Source of the DNA: Flavobacteriales bacterium
GTDB lineage: Bacteria > Bacteroidota > Bacteroidia > Flavobacteriales_D > Sanyastnellaceae
DNA length: 64,000 bases
Reading direction: 5' to 3'
Assembly: GCA_030729695.1 (NCBI GenBank)
Contig: JANQWV010000028.1
Location: 1 to 64,000 of the forward strand
The position numbers and the translations under genes are program-made. The notes beneath the pieces were generated by a model, which was not told the DNA's origin, searched no databases, and saw only the letters and a program-made list of their open reading frames with translations. How positions within the stretch are numbered: position 1 is the stretch's first letter; the number at the start of each line of letters is the position of its first letter. Shown here in pieces: positions 1 through 9,900 of this stretch.

Positions 1-300
1 TTGAATTTGATTTCGGAAGAAGATGTGAAAAACCAGAATCCATCTTGGCCAGCTTACAAGAAGTATTTCATGCATGGCACTTCTCACTTCTTGGGATTAG
101 ATGTTCACGACGTTGGAAATTGGAACAAGCCAATTGAAGTTGGAAACGTATTCACGGTTGAGCCGGGAATCTATATTCCGGAAGAAGATTTAGGTATTCG
201 TTTAGAAAACAACATTGTCATTACCGAAAACGGAAACCGCGATTTATTCGCGAATTTCCCGTTGGAAGTGGAAGAGATTGAAGCGTTGTGCGCTAAATAA
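1..300 (+). CDS. pepP: Xaa-Pro aminopeptidase, C-terminal part (5' end outside window)
   Basis: This is the last 99 residues of an M24B metallopeptidase, which removes the N-terminal residue from peptides with proline in second position. Visible residues include HGTSH (25-29), VHDVG with His36, VEPGIY with Glu54 and GIRLEN with Glu69. These correspond to the His, His, Glu and Glu of the E. coli PepP di-manganese site; the two upstream Asp ligands lie before the window. The TTG at base 1 is not a real start because the frame runs in from the left edge. The stop codon directly abuts the stop of the convergent helicase gene, with no spacer. The family call is firm; choosing PepP over a paralogue is an inference from motif spacing. 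Confidence 0.9.
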   Translation: MNLISEEDVKNQNPSWPAYKKYFMHGTSHFLGLDVHDVGNWNKPIEVGNVFTVEPGIYIPEEDLGIRLENNIVITENGNRDLFANFPLEVEEIEALCAK

Positions 301-3300
301 TTAGAGCGTAACTTCTTTCAATGTCCCCGTTTTAGTGTAAGCAAGATATCCTCTAACAGGCTTGTCTGTTGCGCTTTGTAGCGCACTCATGTAGTTTTTC
401 ACTTGCTGAAGGTGCTTGTCCATTTCTGCGCCCGTTTTGAAATCGTAGACTTCAACGTATTCAGCATTTAAGTGAATACGATCAGGACGAGCCACTTCAC
501 GAACATTGATTTGAACATCGTGTTCTGTCAGAACTTCATCTTGCGTTTTGAATATCTGTTGAAACGAATCGTTCATGACTGTTGCTTTTACCTGATTCGA
601 AAGAAGCTCTTTTTCGTTGGTTTGAAGTTCGGTGTGTTCGAAGATGTAATTCGAAAGCGATTCTTCCCACGAATTGAAATGATTCAAAGTTGAAAGACAA
701 GCATGCAAGTGATTTCCCATGACAAGTGCTTCTTTTCCTTCCAAATCTTTGCGTTTTGTTTCGCGCATGCGGAAATCGGGTTGCACCGCATTTAAGCGTG
801 TCCCATCAAGGAGCGCCACAGTTTTCGTTTCCTCTTTTTCTTCCTTAACATGCTTCACTTTTTCTCCGAAATGAAATTTATTCAATCCCGCATGGTGCGT
901 ATTGAAGTACTCGTAGAGATAAGCGTTTAAAGCGCTATTAGAAGATGAAGGTTTGCTTTCAGTAAGGAAATATAATCGCTCTTCTGGACGCGTGAGCGCT
1001 ACATAAAGCAGGTTCATGTCGTCGAGTAAGATCTTATTATTCTCTGTTTGAATTTCTTCCGGTTCATCTTCCTTAGGAGACTTGCTCGGAGTGAAGTTGA
1101 TGAGTCCTTTCGTGAATCCCGGATGAACATTTGGTGCGTTTACCCAGAGTGTTTGATTCGGATGCTTCGTATCGAATTTCGGGAAGATGACAACTGGAAA
1201 TTGAAGCCCTTTACTTTTATGAATAGTTAAGATGCGAACGGCATTTTGCTGCTCACCACTTTGAATGTACAATTTGTTTTTGTTGTCGTTCCACCAATCT
1301 GTCATTTCTGAAAATCCCATTCCATTGCGGTGAGAGAGCTGCAGCAATTGGTTTTCGAAAAATTCCAAATACACATCGAATTGCAATTGGAAATAGCGAA
1401 TGAGTTCTTGAATGCATTCGAACGGATGGACGTTACTCTTCACGATATCTCGAAGTCCAGGGTAATGCTCGTCCAAGAATTCATTTACCTTAAAACGAAG
1501 TTTTCCTTTTTCCAGTTGCTCAACATAAGTGGCAATAATTTCACTGTAGTTGAATTTATTTGGAAAGACATCGCAGATTCTGCGAATCAAATTGAAGCGA
1601 TAAAAATTCTCGGTTTCTTTTCCGAAGTAGTTGATACAGGCCATAAGCAGCTGCACTTCGTTGGAATTTTGAACCAAGAAACTATCCTCAGTAGTGAGTG
1701 GTATTTTTTCTGTTTGTTGAAGAATGAATTCAGAAATTTTTGTCGACTCCGACTTTCCTTTTCGTGTGAGTATTGCAATATCTCCCCATTCGTATCCATC
1801 TGCGCGACATTCGCGAATGGCATCAACAATGCCATTCAGCATATGCAAATCCTTCGAATCCTTTGAGTCCTTTTTTTCGACCACAAGGGTTTGAACTTCC
1901 ACATATCCCGGATGGTTTTTGCTGCATTCTTGCTCGTGTTTGTCATAGACATCTTGAAGCGGACCGAGCTTTTCTTTCAACGCTCCGAATAACGTATTGT
2001 TGAATTCAATAATGGCTTTTCCACTTCTTCTGTTGGTGTTTAAGACTTGCTCTTTGTAGGCATCGTTTAACAACAACTGCATGGTATCAGGTGCCCCTTC
2101 GAATAATTTTGGAAGTCGAACGAATTGTTCAACATTTCCATTTCTCCATCTGTAAATGCTCTGCTTGCCATCTCCAACAACCAAATTGAAATTCCCTTGT
2201 GCAATGGCGTTTTCAAACAACGGAAGAAAGTTCTTCCATTGCATTTCAGAAGTGTCTTGAAACTCGTCGATAAGAATGTGATGGTAACGCTCGCCAGCTC
2301 GCTCGTAAATAAATGGCGCAGTGCTTTCCTGAACAACAGCAGATACTATGGCGTGAAAGTCTGAGATAAGAAGCAGGTTTTCTTCCGATTTTATTCGGAT
2401 ACTTACTTCATTTAGTTTGCTTAATAATCCGGTCGTGTAAATCCTCGGTAGAATTTTATTGATGCGGTTGAATTGGTGTTTGTTATTTCCGGAAATCCAA
2501 TCCAGAACGAATTCAGCTACTTCATTTAATTTTCCGTTCAACGCTTCTACCTCTGCTTGCTTTGGTTTTCCCCAGCCCTTTTCAATTACGCGATGGAAGT
2601 ATGCTCCTGGGTTTACAAATTCTGCTGATCTTATTTTTCTGAGATAACTAAGAGTCCCGTTGCCATTGTTGAAGAATTGGTCTTGATTGAGATTTTTTTC
2701 TACAATCAAATCCAGAACCTCATCAATGCGTTCAAAAAGTTCTTTCGTCAATTCCTGGAGCTTATTCTGAAAAGCCTTCTTGATTAAATCGTATTCAGTG
2801 ATGCGTAGATTTTCAAATAGCGAAAGAATGTTCTTCGCGTCTTCCTTCACCAATTGCTTTGAAATTCCGATCATACCTTTGCGGACATTCCAATCTTCTT
2901 CTTCTTCGAAATTGCTTAGCACATAGTTTTCGAGATAGGTCGTCAATTCAGCGTCTTCACCGACTTCATCGAGACACGCGTCAACGCATTGCTCAAGAAA
3001 CTTCTCGGTATCCATTTGAATGGAAAAGTCCGGATGTATCTGCAAGTCTTTCGCGAACGCACGAACGATGCGGTGCGTGAAACTATCGATTGTACTGATG
3101 CTCAAGCGCGAGTAATTGTGAAGCATGTGCGAAAGCGTTTTGCGGGCTCGCGCTTGCAAGATCATAGGAGAAACATCGAGCTCCTTTCGAATGTCGTTGA
3201 ACAATTCGTTCTTTCCTTCCAAAGCCTGAATGAATGTGAATTCATGCAAGCGCTCCATAACCCGCTCTTTCATCTCAGAGGCGGCCGCATTGGTAAACGT

Positions 3301-3432
3301 AATGGCCAAGATGTGGCTATAAGCGTAGGGCTCTTCGCTTTTTAAACTTAAAAAAAGGAAGTGTCTAACCAAGGCGTAGGTCTTTCCGCTACCCGCAGAA
3401 CTTTTTAATACAAGAAAGGGTTGTTTTTCCAT
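301..3432 (-). CDS. UvrD/AddA-like helicase-nuclease
   Basis: This 1043-residue superfamily 1A helicase with a C-terminal RecB-type nuclease is the probable motor subunit of an AddAB/RecBCD-like double-strand-break end-processing complex. Visible motifs are Walker A SSAGSGKT (11-18), DEFQDT (Asp389/Glu390), GDGKQSIYRWR (motif III), TIHKSKGLQFP (motif V) and YVALTRPEERLYF (motif VI). The nuclease motif DFKTG (Asp997, Lys999) has a preceding acidic residue in RPDRIHLN. I start at the ATG at 3432; an in-frame TTG at 3441 would add three residues but would leave the Walker A loop less close to the N-terminus, as is usual here. The matching AddB-like protein lies 12.5 kb away on the other strand (15956-18733) instead of adjacent. 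Confidence 0.93.
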   Translation of the reverse strand: MEKQPFLVLKSSAGSGKTYALVRHFLFLSLKSEEPYAYSHILAITFTNAAASEMKERVMERLHEFTFIQALEGKNELFNDIRKELDVSPMILQARARKTLSHMLHNYSRLSISTIDSFTHRIVRAFAKDLQIHPDFSIQMDTEKFLEQCVDACLDEVGEDAELTTYLENYVLSNFEEEEDWNVRKGMIGISKQLVKEDAKNILSLFENLRITEYDLIKKAFQNKLQELTKELFERIDEVLDLIVEKNLNQDQFFNNGNGTLSYLRKIRSAEFVNPGAYFHRVIEKGWGKPKQAEVEALNGKLNEVAEFVLDWISGNNKHQFNRINKILPRIYTTGLLSKLNEVSIRIKSEENLLLISDFHAIVSAVVQESTAPFIYERAGERYHHILIDEFQDTSEMQWKNFLPLFENAIAQGNFNLVVGDGKQSIYRWRNGNVEQFVRLPKLFEGAPDTMQLLLNDAYKEQVLNTNRRSGKAIIEFNNTLFGALKEKLGPLQDVYDKHEQECSKNHPGYVEVQTLVVEKKDSKDSKDLHMLNGIVDAIRECRADGYEWGDIAILTRKGKSESTKISEFILQQTEKIPLTTEDSFLVQNSNEVQLLMACINYFGKETENFYRFNLIRRICDVFPNKFNYSEIIATYVEQLEKGKLRFKVNEFLDEHYPGLRDIVKSNVHPFECIQELIRYFQLQFDVYLEFFENQLLQLSHRNGMGFSEMTDWWNDNKNKLYIQSGEQQNAVRILTIHKSKGLQFPVVIFPKFDTKHPNQTLWVNAPNVHPGFTKGLINFTPSKSPKEDEPEEIQTENNKILLDDMNLLYVALTRPEERLYFLTESKPSSSNSALNAYLYEYFNTHHAGLNKFHFGEKVKHVKEEKEETKTVALLDGTRLNAVQPDFRMRETKRKDLEGKEALVMGNHLHACLSTLNHFNSWEESLSNYIFEHTELQTNEKELLSNQVKATVMNDSFQQIFKTQDEVLTEHDVQINVREVARPDRIHLNAEYVEVYDFKTGAEMDKHLQQVKNYMSALQSATDKPVRGYLAYTKTGTLKEVTL

Positions 3433-3502
3433 CAAGAGCAAGTCAGTTAATCGAATAGAGTGCTATCTTTAATTCGTGAAGTGAAAGTAAATCCATGTAG
3501 CA

Positions 3503-4264
3503 ATGAAAATGAAAATTGTGAATAATTATTTCTTCGTCGTTATGCTTGGCTTATTGCTCGCATCTTGCGGCGAAGAAAATCCTTCAACTCCTGTTGAAAC
3601 CAAGGTTCATTTGAAGTTTGTTCCGACCTACAACGGACAGGCGCTTTCGATTGATTCTGTTTATACCAATTCATTTGGACAGCAGCTCCGTGTTGAGAAT
3701 ATTCAGTTTTATTTGTCGAATATCTATGCGCACAACGGTGCAGATTCTACCTTATTGAAACAAGCGTTTTTACTCACCTTGCTAGAACCGCAAACGCTTT
3801 CGCTGAATGTGTCTCCTCAGTCTTTTTCTTCGCTCTCGTTCGGTGTGGGCGTGCCAGGTAATTTGAACAAGAACGTGGATCCTTCGCAATACGCTAATTC
3901 GAATCCATTGAGTGTGCAAGGTTCTAACGGAATGTTTTGGTACTGGAACACCGGCTATATTTTCGTGAAGGTGGAAGGAAGGTATGAGCTAACAGGAACC
4001 CCCAATGCACCTTTGATGGATTCGTATTCGTTCCACATGGGCGACGATCCGTTGTACCGAGTTCTGCATTTCAATACAGGAAGTGTGAGTTTAGCGGAAG
4101 GTGATGCGCGCACATTCAACATTGAAGTGGCCGTTGACAGCGTGTTCAACAGACCCGCAGATCCGATTGATTTGTCCATTGACAATCTTACGCACACCAC
4201 TTCGAATTTTCCTTTGGCCGAGCGCATGACGAATAATTTTGTTACAGCGTTTCATCTTCAATGA
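3503..4264 (+). CDS. MbnP-like lipoprotein
   Basis: This 253-residue predicted lipoprotein has lipobox LLLASC with Cys22. The family signature runs from VHLKFVPTYNG through LRVENIQFYLSNIY to GMFWYWNTGYIFVKVEG, with Trp146 and Trp148 forming a W-x-W motif. In the characterised MbnP/MbnH pairs, MbnH is a MauG-like di-heme enzyme that oxidises a tryptophan of MbnP to kynurenine, and MbnP then binds copper. The next two genes encode di-heme MauG-family lipoproteins and the first overlaps this one by 4 bases, so the same partnership is inferred. An imperfect -7 box (TATCTTTA, 3464-3471) lies upstream. Copper binding itself cannot be read from sequence. Confidence 0.82.
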   Translation: MKMKIVNNYFFVVMLGLLLASCGEENPSTPVETKVHLKFVPTYNGQALSIDSVYTNSFGQQLRVENIQFYLSNIYAHNGADSTLLKQAFLLTLLEPQTLSLNVSPQSFSSLSFGVGVPGNLNKNVDPSQYANSNPLSVQGSNGMFWYWNTGYIFVKVEGRYELTGTPNAPLMDSYSFHMGDDPLYRVLHFNTGSVSLAEGDARTFNIEVAVDSVFNRPADPIDLSIDNLTHTTSNFPLAERMTNNFVTAFHLQ

Positions 4265-5268
4265 GAAGAGTAATTTCTTTTTTTTTTATAGTTGGAATTC
4301 TTGCTGGCTGCGCCAGTGAAGGCTTGCAGGATCGTTCCATTTCATTCAAACAACCGCATTATTTTCCTGCAATAATTTTCCCTGAAGGAAATGAGCCCAC
4401 GCTTCTTCGATTCGAATTGGGAAAAAAATTGTTTTACGAAAAACAATTGTCAAAGAACGAAGATCAATCCTGCGCATCTTGTCATCGCTTGCCTTCAGCA
4501 TTTACAGATGGAAGAACGGTCTCTTCCTTCCATGAAAATGAATTCGCTCGTAACGCGCCAACATTGGCGAATTTAGCCTGGTCGCCATACTTCATGTCGG
4601 AAGGCGGAGTGCCAACCTTGGAGTTACAAGCGTTAGGACCCATTCATGAAAAACATGAATTGTCTTTGAGTATGGAAGCGGTAGTTGGCCGATTGAATAG
4701 TAAATCGAATTATGCTGAATTGAGCAAAGCCGCTTACGGAAGGGAATTGGACGCGTTTGTAATTACACGGGCGCTCGCTTGTTTTCAACGTGCTTTAATC
4801 AGCGGTGATTCGAAATTTGATCGTCATTATTTTTTGAAGGCGAATGATTATTCCGAATTGGAGAAGCAAGGAATGGATTTGTTTTTTTCGGAGCGAACGC
4901 AGTGTAGCAGCTGTCACGCGTTACCTTTTTTCACAGATTATAAATTCTACAGTTTGGGCTTTGAAGATGCCGATATTGGATTAGAGCGTAGAACTTATTC
5001 GGAAAATGATAGAGGAAAATTCAAGACGCCAACCTTGCGCAACATTGAATTAACAGCGCCTTACATGCACAACGGTTCCATGAGTTCGTTGGAAGAGGTG
5101 GTTTCGTTTTACAATACCGGAGGAGGCACACGCACCACGAAGGATTCAAGAGTAAAGCCATTGAATTTATCGCAGGAGGAAGAACGAGCACTGGTTGCTT
5201 TTTTGAAGACGCTAACCGATTGGAATTTCGTTCAGAATGAAAAATTCTTGGTCGCTGAGGAAGATTAG
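4261..5268 (+). CDS. Di-heme cytochrome c peroxidase / MauG-MbnH-like lipoprotein (1)
   Basis: This 335-residue protein has lipobox GILAGC (Cys17) and two c-type haem sites, CASCH (71-75) and CSSCH (215-219), as in bacterial cytochrome c peroxidases and MauG. The C-terminal KTPTLRNIELTAPYMHNG segment is the usual region supplying the distal ligand to the high-potential haem. It acts outside the cytoplasmic membrane as a lipid-anchored enzyme. Its ATG overlaps the stop of the MbnP-like gene (ATGA), so the two are translationally coupled. An MbnH-like role in oxidising the MbnP tryptophan is inferred from this context; general peroxide reduction is the alternative. Confidence 0.9.
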   Translation: MRRVISFFFIVGILAGCASEGLQDRSISFKQPHYFPAIIFPEGNEPTLLRFELGKKLFYEKQLSKNEDQSCASCHRLPSAFTDGRTVSSFHENEFARNAPTLANLAWSPYFMSEGGVPTLELQALGPIHEKHELSLSMEAVVGRLNSKSNYAELSKAAYGRELDAFVITRALACFQRALISGDSKFDRHYFLKANDYSELEKQGMDLFFSERTQCSSCHALPFFTDYKFYSLGFEDADIGLERRTYSENDRGKFKTPTLRNIELTAPYMHNGSMSSLEEVVSFYNTGGGTRTTKDSRVKPLNLSQEEERALVAFLKTLTDWNFVQNEKFLVAEED

Positions 5269-5301
5269 CGAATCAAATAAAATTGTTTATTCTTTCTCGC
5301 G

Positions 5302-5309
5302 TATTTTTG
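5302..5309 (+). promoter_or_regulatory. -7 promoter box TATTTTTG
   Basis: This is a perfect match to the Bacteroidota sigma-A -7 consensus TAnnTTTG. It ends 4 bases before the ATG at 5314, so transcription would begin at or next to the start codon. A TTG at 5283-5285 (16-base spacer) is a candidate -33 element. Confidence 0.5.
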
Positions 5310-5313
5310 GAGT

Positions 5314-6402
5314 ATGACCACACGGCGTTTCACCTATCTTTTTCTGATTGCTATTGCAAGTCTTTTGTGGACATGCAAGCATGAAGCGCCTGAAGGTCCA
5401 ACGGCTACTCCATACAATCTTGTGATTCCGCCGTTTTTTCCACCCATGGACATTCCTGCAGATAATCCATTAACTGTTGAAGGCATTCAATTGGGAAGGT
5501 ATTTGTTTTGGGAAAAGAAATTGAGTGGCAATGACGCGATGTCTTGTGGAACTTGTCATTTACCTGAACACGGTTTCTCAGATCCCAATCAATTTTCAAC
5601 AGGGATAAACGGCGACGTAGGTACTCGCCAGGCAATGCCTTTGGTAAATATGGGTTGGTCTACTTCATTTTTTTGGGACGGAAGAGAACCAACACTAGAA
5701 GCTCAAATTGCAGATCCTATTGTAAATCCAATTGAAATGGATGAAAATTGGGACAGGGCAATTGAACAAATCGATTCCGACCCAAAATACGATGCGTTGT
5801 TTTACAAGGCATACGGCTCAACGGAAGTGACTCAGGAAAAAATTTCAAAAGCGATTGCTTCGTTTTTAAGAACAATGATTTCAGCAAATTCGAAATTCGA
5901 TAAGCAACGAATAGGGCAATACCAGTTTACTCCTGAAGAACAGCATGGGTTTGATTTGTTTCTAACTGAAGGAGGGAGTCCGGATGAAGTTCCCGGCGGA
6001 AGTTTCGGAGCTGATTGTTTTCATTGTCATGGATTTGGAAGTATGCAAATGACCGATTATTTGTTCCACAACAACGGATTAGACGCGACATTCAGCGATT
6101 TAGGCAGGGGAGGAGTTACAGGAAGTATATACGACAATGGGAAGTTTAAAACCCCTACGCTGCGCAATGTTGAATTGACTGGACCTTACATGCATGATGG
6201 AAGATTTACGACATTGGAGCAAGTGATCGAACATTACAACAGCGGTGGAATTCCAAGTGCTACCATAGATCCGTTTATGAAATTTACGGTTGGAGGCTTA
6301 CAGCTGAGTGCTGAATCGAAGTCTGATTTAATTGCCTTTTTAAAGTGTTTAACCGACACTTCGTTTTTACAAAACCCTGCATTTTCTGATCCACATGAAT
6401 GA
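5314..6402 (+). CDS. Di-heme cytochrome c peroxidase / MauG-MbnH-like lipoprotein (2)
   Basis: This 362-residue paralogue of the preceding gene has lipobox SLLWTC (Cys21) and haem sites CGTCH (78-82) and CFHCH (235-239). It shares the KTPTLRNVELTGPYMHDG block near the C-terminus. It differs by a longer insert around the second haem (the EGGSPDEVPGGSFGADC stretch). The 45-base gap from the first copy contains its own -7 box, so it can be expressed independently. Its last 8 bases overlap the YkgJ-type gene. The two copies probably either act on different substrates or divide electron delivery and catalysis, but the sequence alone does not decide this. Confidence 0.9.
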   Translation: MTTRRFTYLFLIAIASLLWTCKHEAPEGPTATPYNLVIPPFFPPMDIPADNPLTVEGIQLGRYLFWEKKLSGNDAMSCGTCHLPEHGFSDPNQFSTGINGDVGTRQAMPLVNMGWSTSFFWDGREPTLEAQIADPIVNPIEMDENWDRAIEQIDSDPKYDALFYKAYGSTEVTQEKISKAIASFLRTMISANSKFDKQRIGQYQFTPEEQHGFDLFLTEGGSPDEVPGGSFGADCFHCHGFGSMQMTDYLFHNNGLDATFSDLGRGGVTGSIYDNGKFKTPTLRNVELTGPYMHDGRFTTLEQVIEHYNSGGIPSATIDPFMKFTVGGLQLSAESKSDLIAFLKCLTDTSFLQNPAFSDPHE

Positions 6403-6883
6403 TAAACAAAAACGTTTTTTAGAGGAAGCGAGAAAGAATGTGAAGGCGAATAAAAAACTGTTCAATCGTTTAGTAAAAAAGAAAAAGCTCGATGATGTTT
6501 TTCATTCCATGCATGAAGAGATTTTTACGAAGACGGATTGTCTGACTTGCGGCAATTGCTGCCGAACGACGAGTCCCATTTTTCGAGATGTAGATATTGA
6601 GCGAATAGCCAAGCAAGTGGGTATGCGTGTTGCTGAATTCACCGATAAGTATTTGCATTTAGACGAAGACCGAGATTGGGTGCTGAATTCTAGTCCGTGT
6701 ACTTTTTTAAACCTGGAAGACAACAAGTGCAGCATTTATGATTTCCGTCCGAAGGCTTGCCGCGAGTATCCGCACACAGATCGGAAAAACATGAGCCAAA
6801 TCATGAATTTGACTTTTCGTAATACGCTTATTTGTCCTGCCGTTGCCGAGATGGCCGAGCGATTTAAACTTACCGAAGGTTAG
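6395..6883 (+). CDS. YkgJ-family cysteine-cluster protein
   Basis: This 162-residue soluble protein has the YkgJ/CxxCxxCC signature. It begins CLTCGNCCRTTSP (about residues 49-61), followed by a spaced Cys in SSPCTFL and then CSIYDFRPKACREYP. The family is annotated as binding zinc or iron-sulfur clusters, and its function is generally unknown. The gene starts 8 bases inside the preceding di-heme gene, which suggests co-transcription and coupled translation with the MbnP/MauG module. No signal peptide is seen, so it would sit in the cytoplasm while its operon partners are extracytoplasmic. It may help with metal or cofactor handling, but that is speculative. Confidence 0.85.
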   Translation: MNDKQKRFLEEARKNVKANKKLFNRLVKKKKLDDVFHSMHEEIFTKTDCLTCGNCCRTTSPIFRDVDIERIAKQVGMRVAEFTDKYLHLDEDRDWVLNSSPCTFLNLEDNKCSIYDFRPKACREYPHTDRKNMSQIMNLTFRNTLICPAVAEMAERFKLTEG

Positions 6884-6976
6884 TTGTCGAAAACTTCGAA
6901 AGGGAAGTCGATTTTTTGTTGAAAAAACTTTTCTCTTTGTGTAAACCTTTTTTAATCTAATTCGTATGAACCTAAC

Positions 6977-9900
6977 ATGAGAAGATCGCTACTCGTCATA
7001 TTTTTTCTTTCATCAATACTCACCATTCATGCCCAGTGTCCGGGTGTTTATGATTACGATGGTAATATCGTTTCAACGCCTTATTGGTTTGGTTGTTCAA
7101 GTGGTGATTTCTCTCTCAATCTGCAAGCTCTGGGAACATGGGACGATTACACCATTGATTGGGGCGATGGTTCAGCTGCATCAACGGGCACGACATGGAC
7201 AAGTCCGACCGTTTTGCAACATACTTACGCCGCTGCGGTAGACACATTCGTTGTTAGCATTATTGAAGGAGGAACTGGCTGCACCGTTACCGGAGTAGTG
7301 GTTATGGAACAACCGACGAATGCATCTATTCAAGTTCCTGGAAATGCCACCACACAAGTATGTGCTCCCGCATCTGTTGAATTCATAAACTCATCTACTA
7401 ACGTTTCTGAAACAACTCAGTTTACCTGGAACTTCGGCGATGGTTCTCCCCTTATTTATTTCGGTGCTTCCAATTGGAATGAAGTCGTAAGCCACTTGTA
7501 CACCAGTTCTAGTGCGATAAACTGCGAGACAACTGTTTCGTTAACGGCTTCCAATTATTGCAACGTGCTTCAGGGAAATCCATCTGTCGCCACGTTTAAT
7601 CCGGTGAATGTTTGGACACTTGATCAAGCGCAAATTGGTGCCTCTGCAATTACCCAATGTTTTCCCGATACGACTTTTACTTTCACAAACACGACCATTC
7701 GAAATTGTTTGAATCAAGGAAATACATTTCAACGTCAAGAGCGCTGGAATTTTGGAGATTATTGGGGTGAAGGAGTCGATTCAGTAACTGCTTGGATGCC
7801 ATGGCCACCGAGCCTTCCGCAAACGATTGCATTTCCAGGAATAGGAGATTACACCGTGACGATATCTGATAGTAGTTTTTGTGGAGTGGTAGAACAATCG
7901 ATCACCGTTCATGTTGTAGCGCCTCCTGTTGCGAGTATTTCAGCATCTACAGATACCATTTGTTCGGGTGGACAAGTGACGTTCTTTCAAGGTTCTTCAG
8001 GACCGAATCAATCCTATCAATGGAACTTCGGGAACAACAGCAACTGGCAGAATCTAGGAAGTGGAAATGTGAATTTCACGTTCAATACTGCAGGTACTTT
8101 TGTTGTGAGTAACCGCGTCTTCAACAATGGTTGGGGCAGTGCATGCGCGGATACGGCGACAGTCGTTGTGACGGTATTGCCAAGCCCAACGGCTAGTATT
8201 ACTGCGAGTCCTGCGCAGGCTTGTGATTCGTTAACGACAGCGTTGAACGTTGTGTCGAATTCAGGTGTTTTATTCAATTGGAATTTGGGTGCGTTTGGAA
8301 CATACACTGGTCAAACCCCCGACACCTTAACCATTACAACACCAGGGAACTATAACATCTCTGTGTTGGTGACAAGTGCAAACGGTTGCACGAAAACAGA
8401 TACGGAAGTATTGCATGTCTATGCTACCCCCGTGCCTTCATTTACTGTAACCAGCCCATGTGTTGGAGCAAATGCAATCTTCACCAACACATCTGTTACT
8501 GCTCCTGGTAATCCGATTACTAGTGCTCAATGGACTTTTGGCGACGGAGGAACTTCCAGTCAATTAACGCCAACTCATGTGTATGCGACGGAAGGAACTT
8601 TTCCAATTACATTAAACATTAGTACGCCTTATTGTTCAGCAAGTACTCAAGGAAATATTACGGTGCATCCGAATCCAACAGCTTCGTTTACGCAAGACAT
8701 TGTTTCCGGATGTCAACCGCTGGAAGTCGCGTTTACCAACGCTTCCCAAGGTGCTACGTCTTTCTCTTGGAATTTCAACGACGGTCCACTTTCCACCAAC
8801 ACAAATGAAACGCATGTGTTTGGAAACAACACCATTTACAATTTGCCTTACAACGTTGTGCTCACTGCGATCAACGAATTTGGATGCACGAATACGCAAA
8901 GTAGTGTTGTTACGGTATTGGGCGGAGCAGTTGCGAATTTTGAAATAGCAAACAATGAATTGGGTTGTTCTACTGCACCGGTTGAGTTTAATAATTTATC
9001 GTTAGGTGCATCTTCCTACGTCTGGAATTTCGGCGATGGCAGCACATCTACAGTTGAAGATCCGAATCATGCCTACAACAACAACAGCGGATTCTTGTGG
9101 TGGTACGATGTAACGTTGGTTGCATTTTCAAGCGGTGGATGTTTAGACACGGCGACATTGGCGCTTCCGATTTATCCGATTTTAGATATTCAATTGCCAT
9201 TTACTTCGCTGGAAGGATGTTCTCCGTTTAGTGCTCAAATGCCTGCCATAGGCGGTGTTCAGGGATTCGATTGGGATTTCGGAGATGGATTTACTTCATC
9301 TTTGATTACTCCGGTACATACCTACAACAACTTAACAAATACGGTTCAGCAGTTCACCGTTTCGTTGGTTGGTGAATCCGCTTTTGGTTGTTTGGACAGC
9401 ACAACTTTTGGAGTGACTGTTTATCCGCAACCAAACGCGTCATTTACTCAAACCGACGATGATGGCTGTGCGCCGATTACGATTGGATTTACGAATACTT
9501 CAACCAATGCCACATCTTATGTGTGGAATTACGGCGATGGCGCTACCTCAACAGGAGTGAACGGATCGCATTTGTATACTAACGCAACAGGCGTTCCGAA
9601 TACATGGAATGTGACTTTGATTGCATCTTCCATTGGCGGATGCGCTGATACGGTGAGCAACGATGTGCTTATTTATCCGCCATTGATTTTCCCGTTGTTC
9701 AATCCAACAGTTTCTGGCTGTTCGCCATTCACGTTTGAAGCGCCGTTTTTTCCGGGTGTTGCAAATTACGCGTGGAGCTTTGGGAACGGCGATGTTTCAA
9801 ACGCAGCAACGCCTTCATACACCTATGAGAATCTTTCGAGCACAACTGCGAATTACACCGTGCATTTAGTTGGTACTTCTATTTACGGTTGTACCGATGC

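Noticed and set aside
1330..1866. Open frame of 178 codons on the plus strand
   Set aside because: It lies wholly inside the well-supported helicase gene on the other strand, with no family resemblance and no separate promoter.
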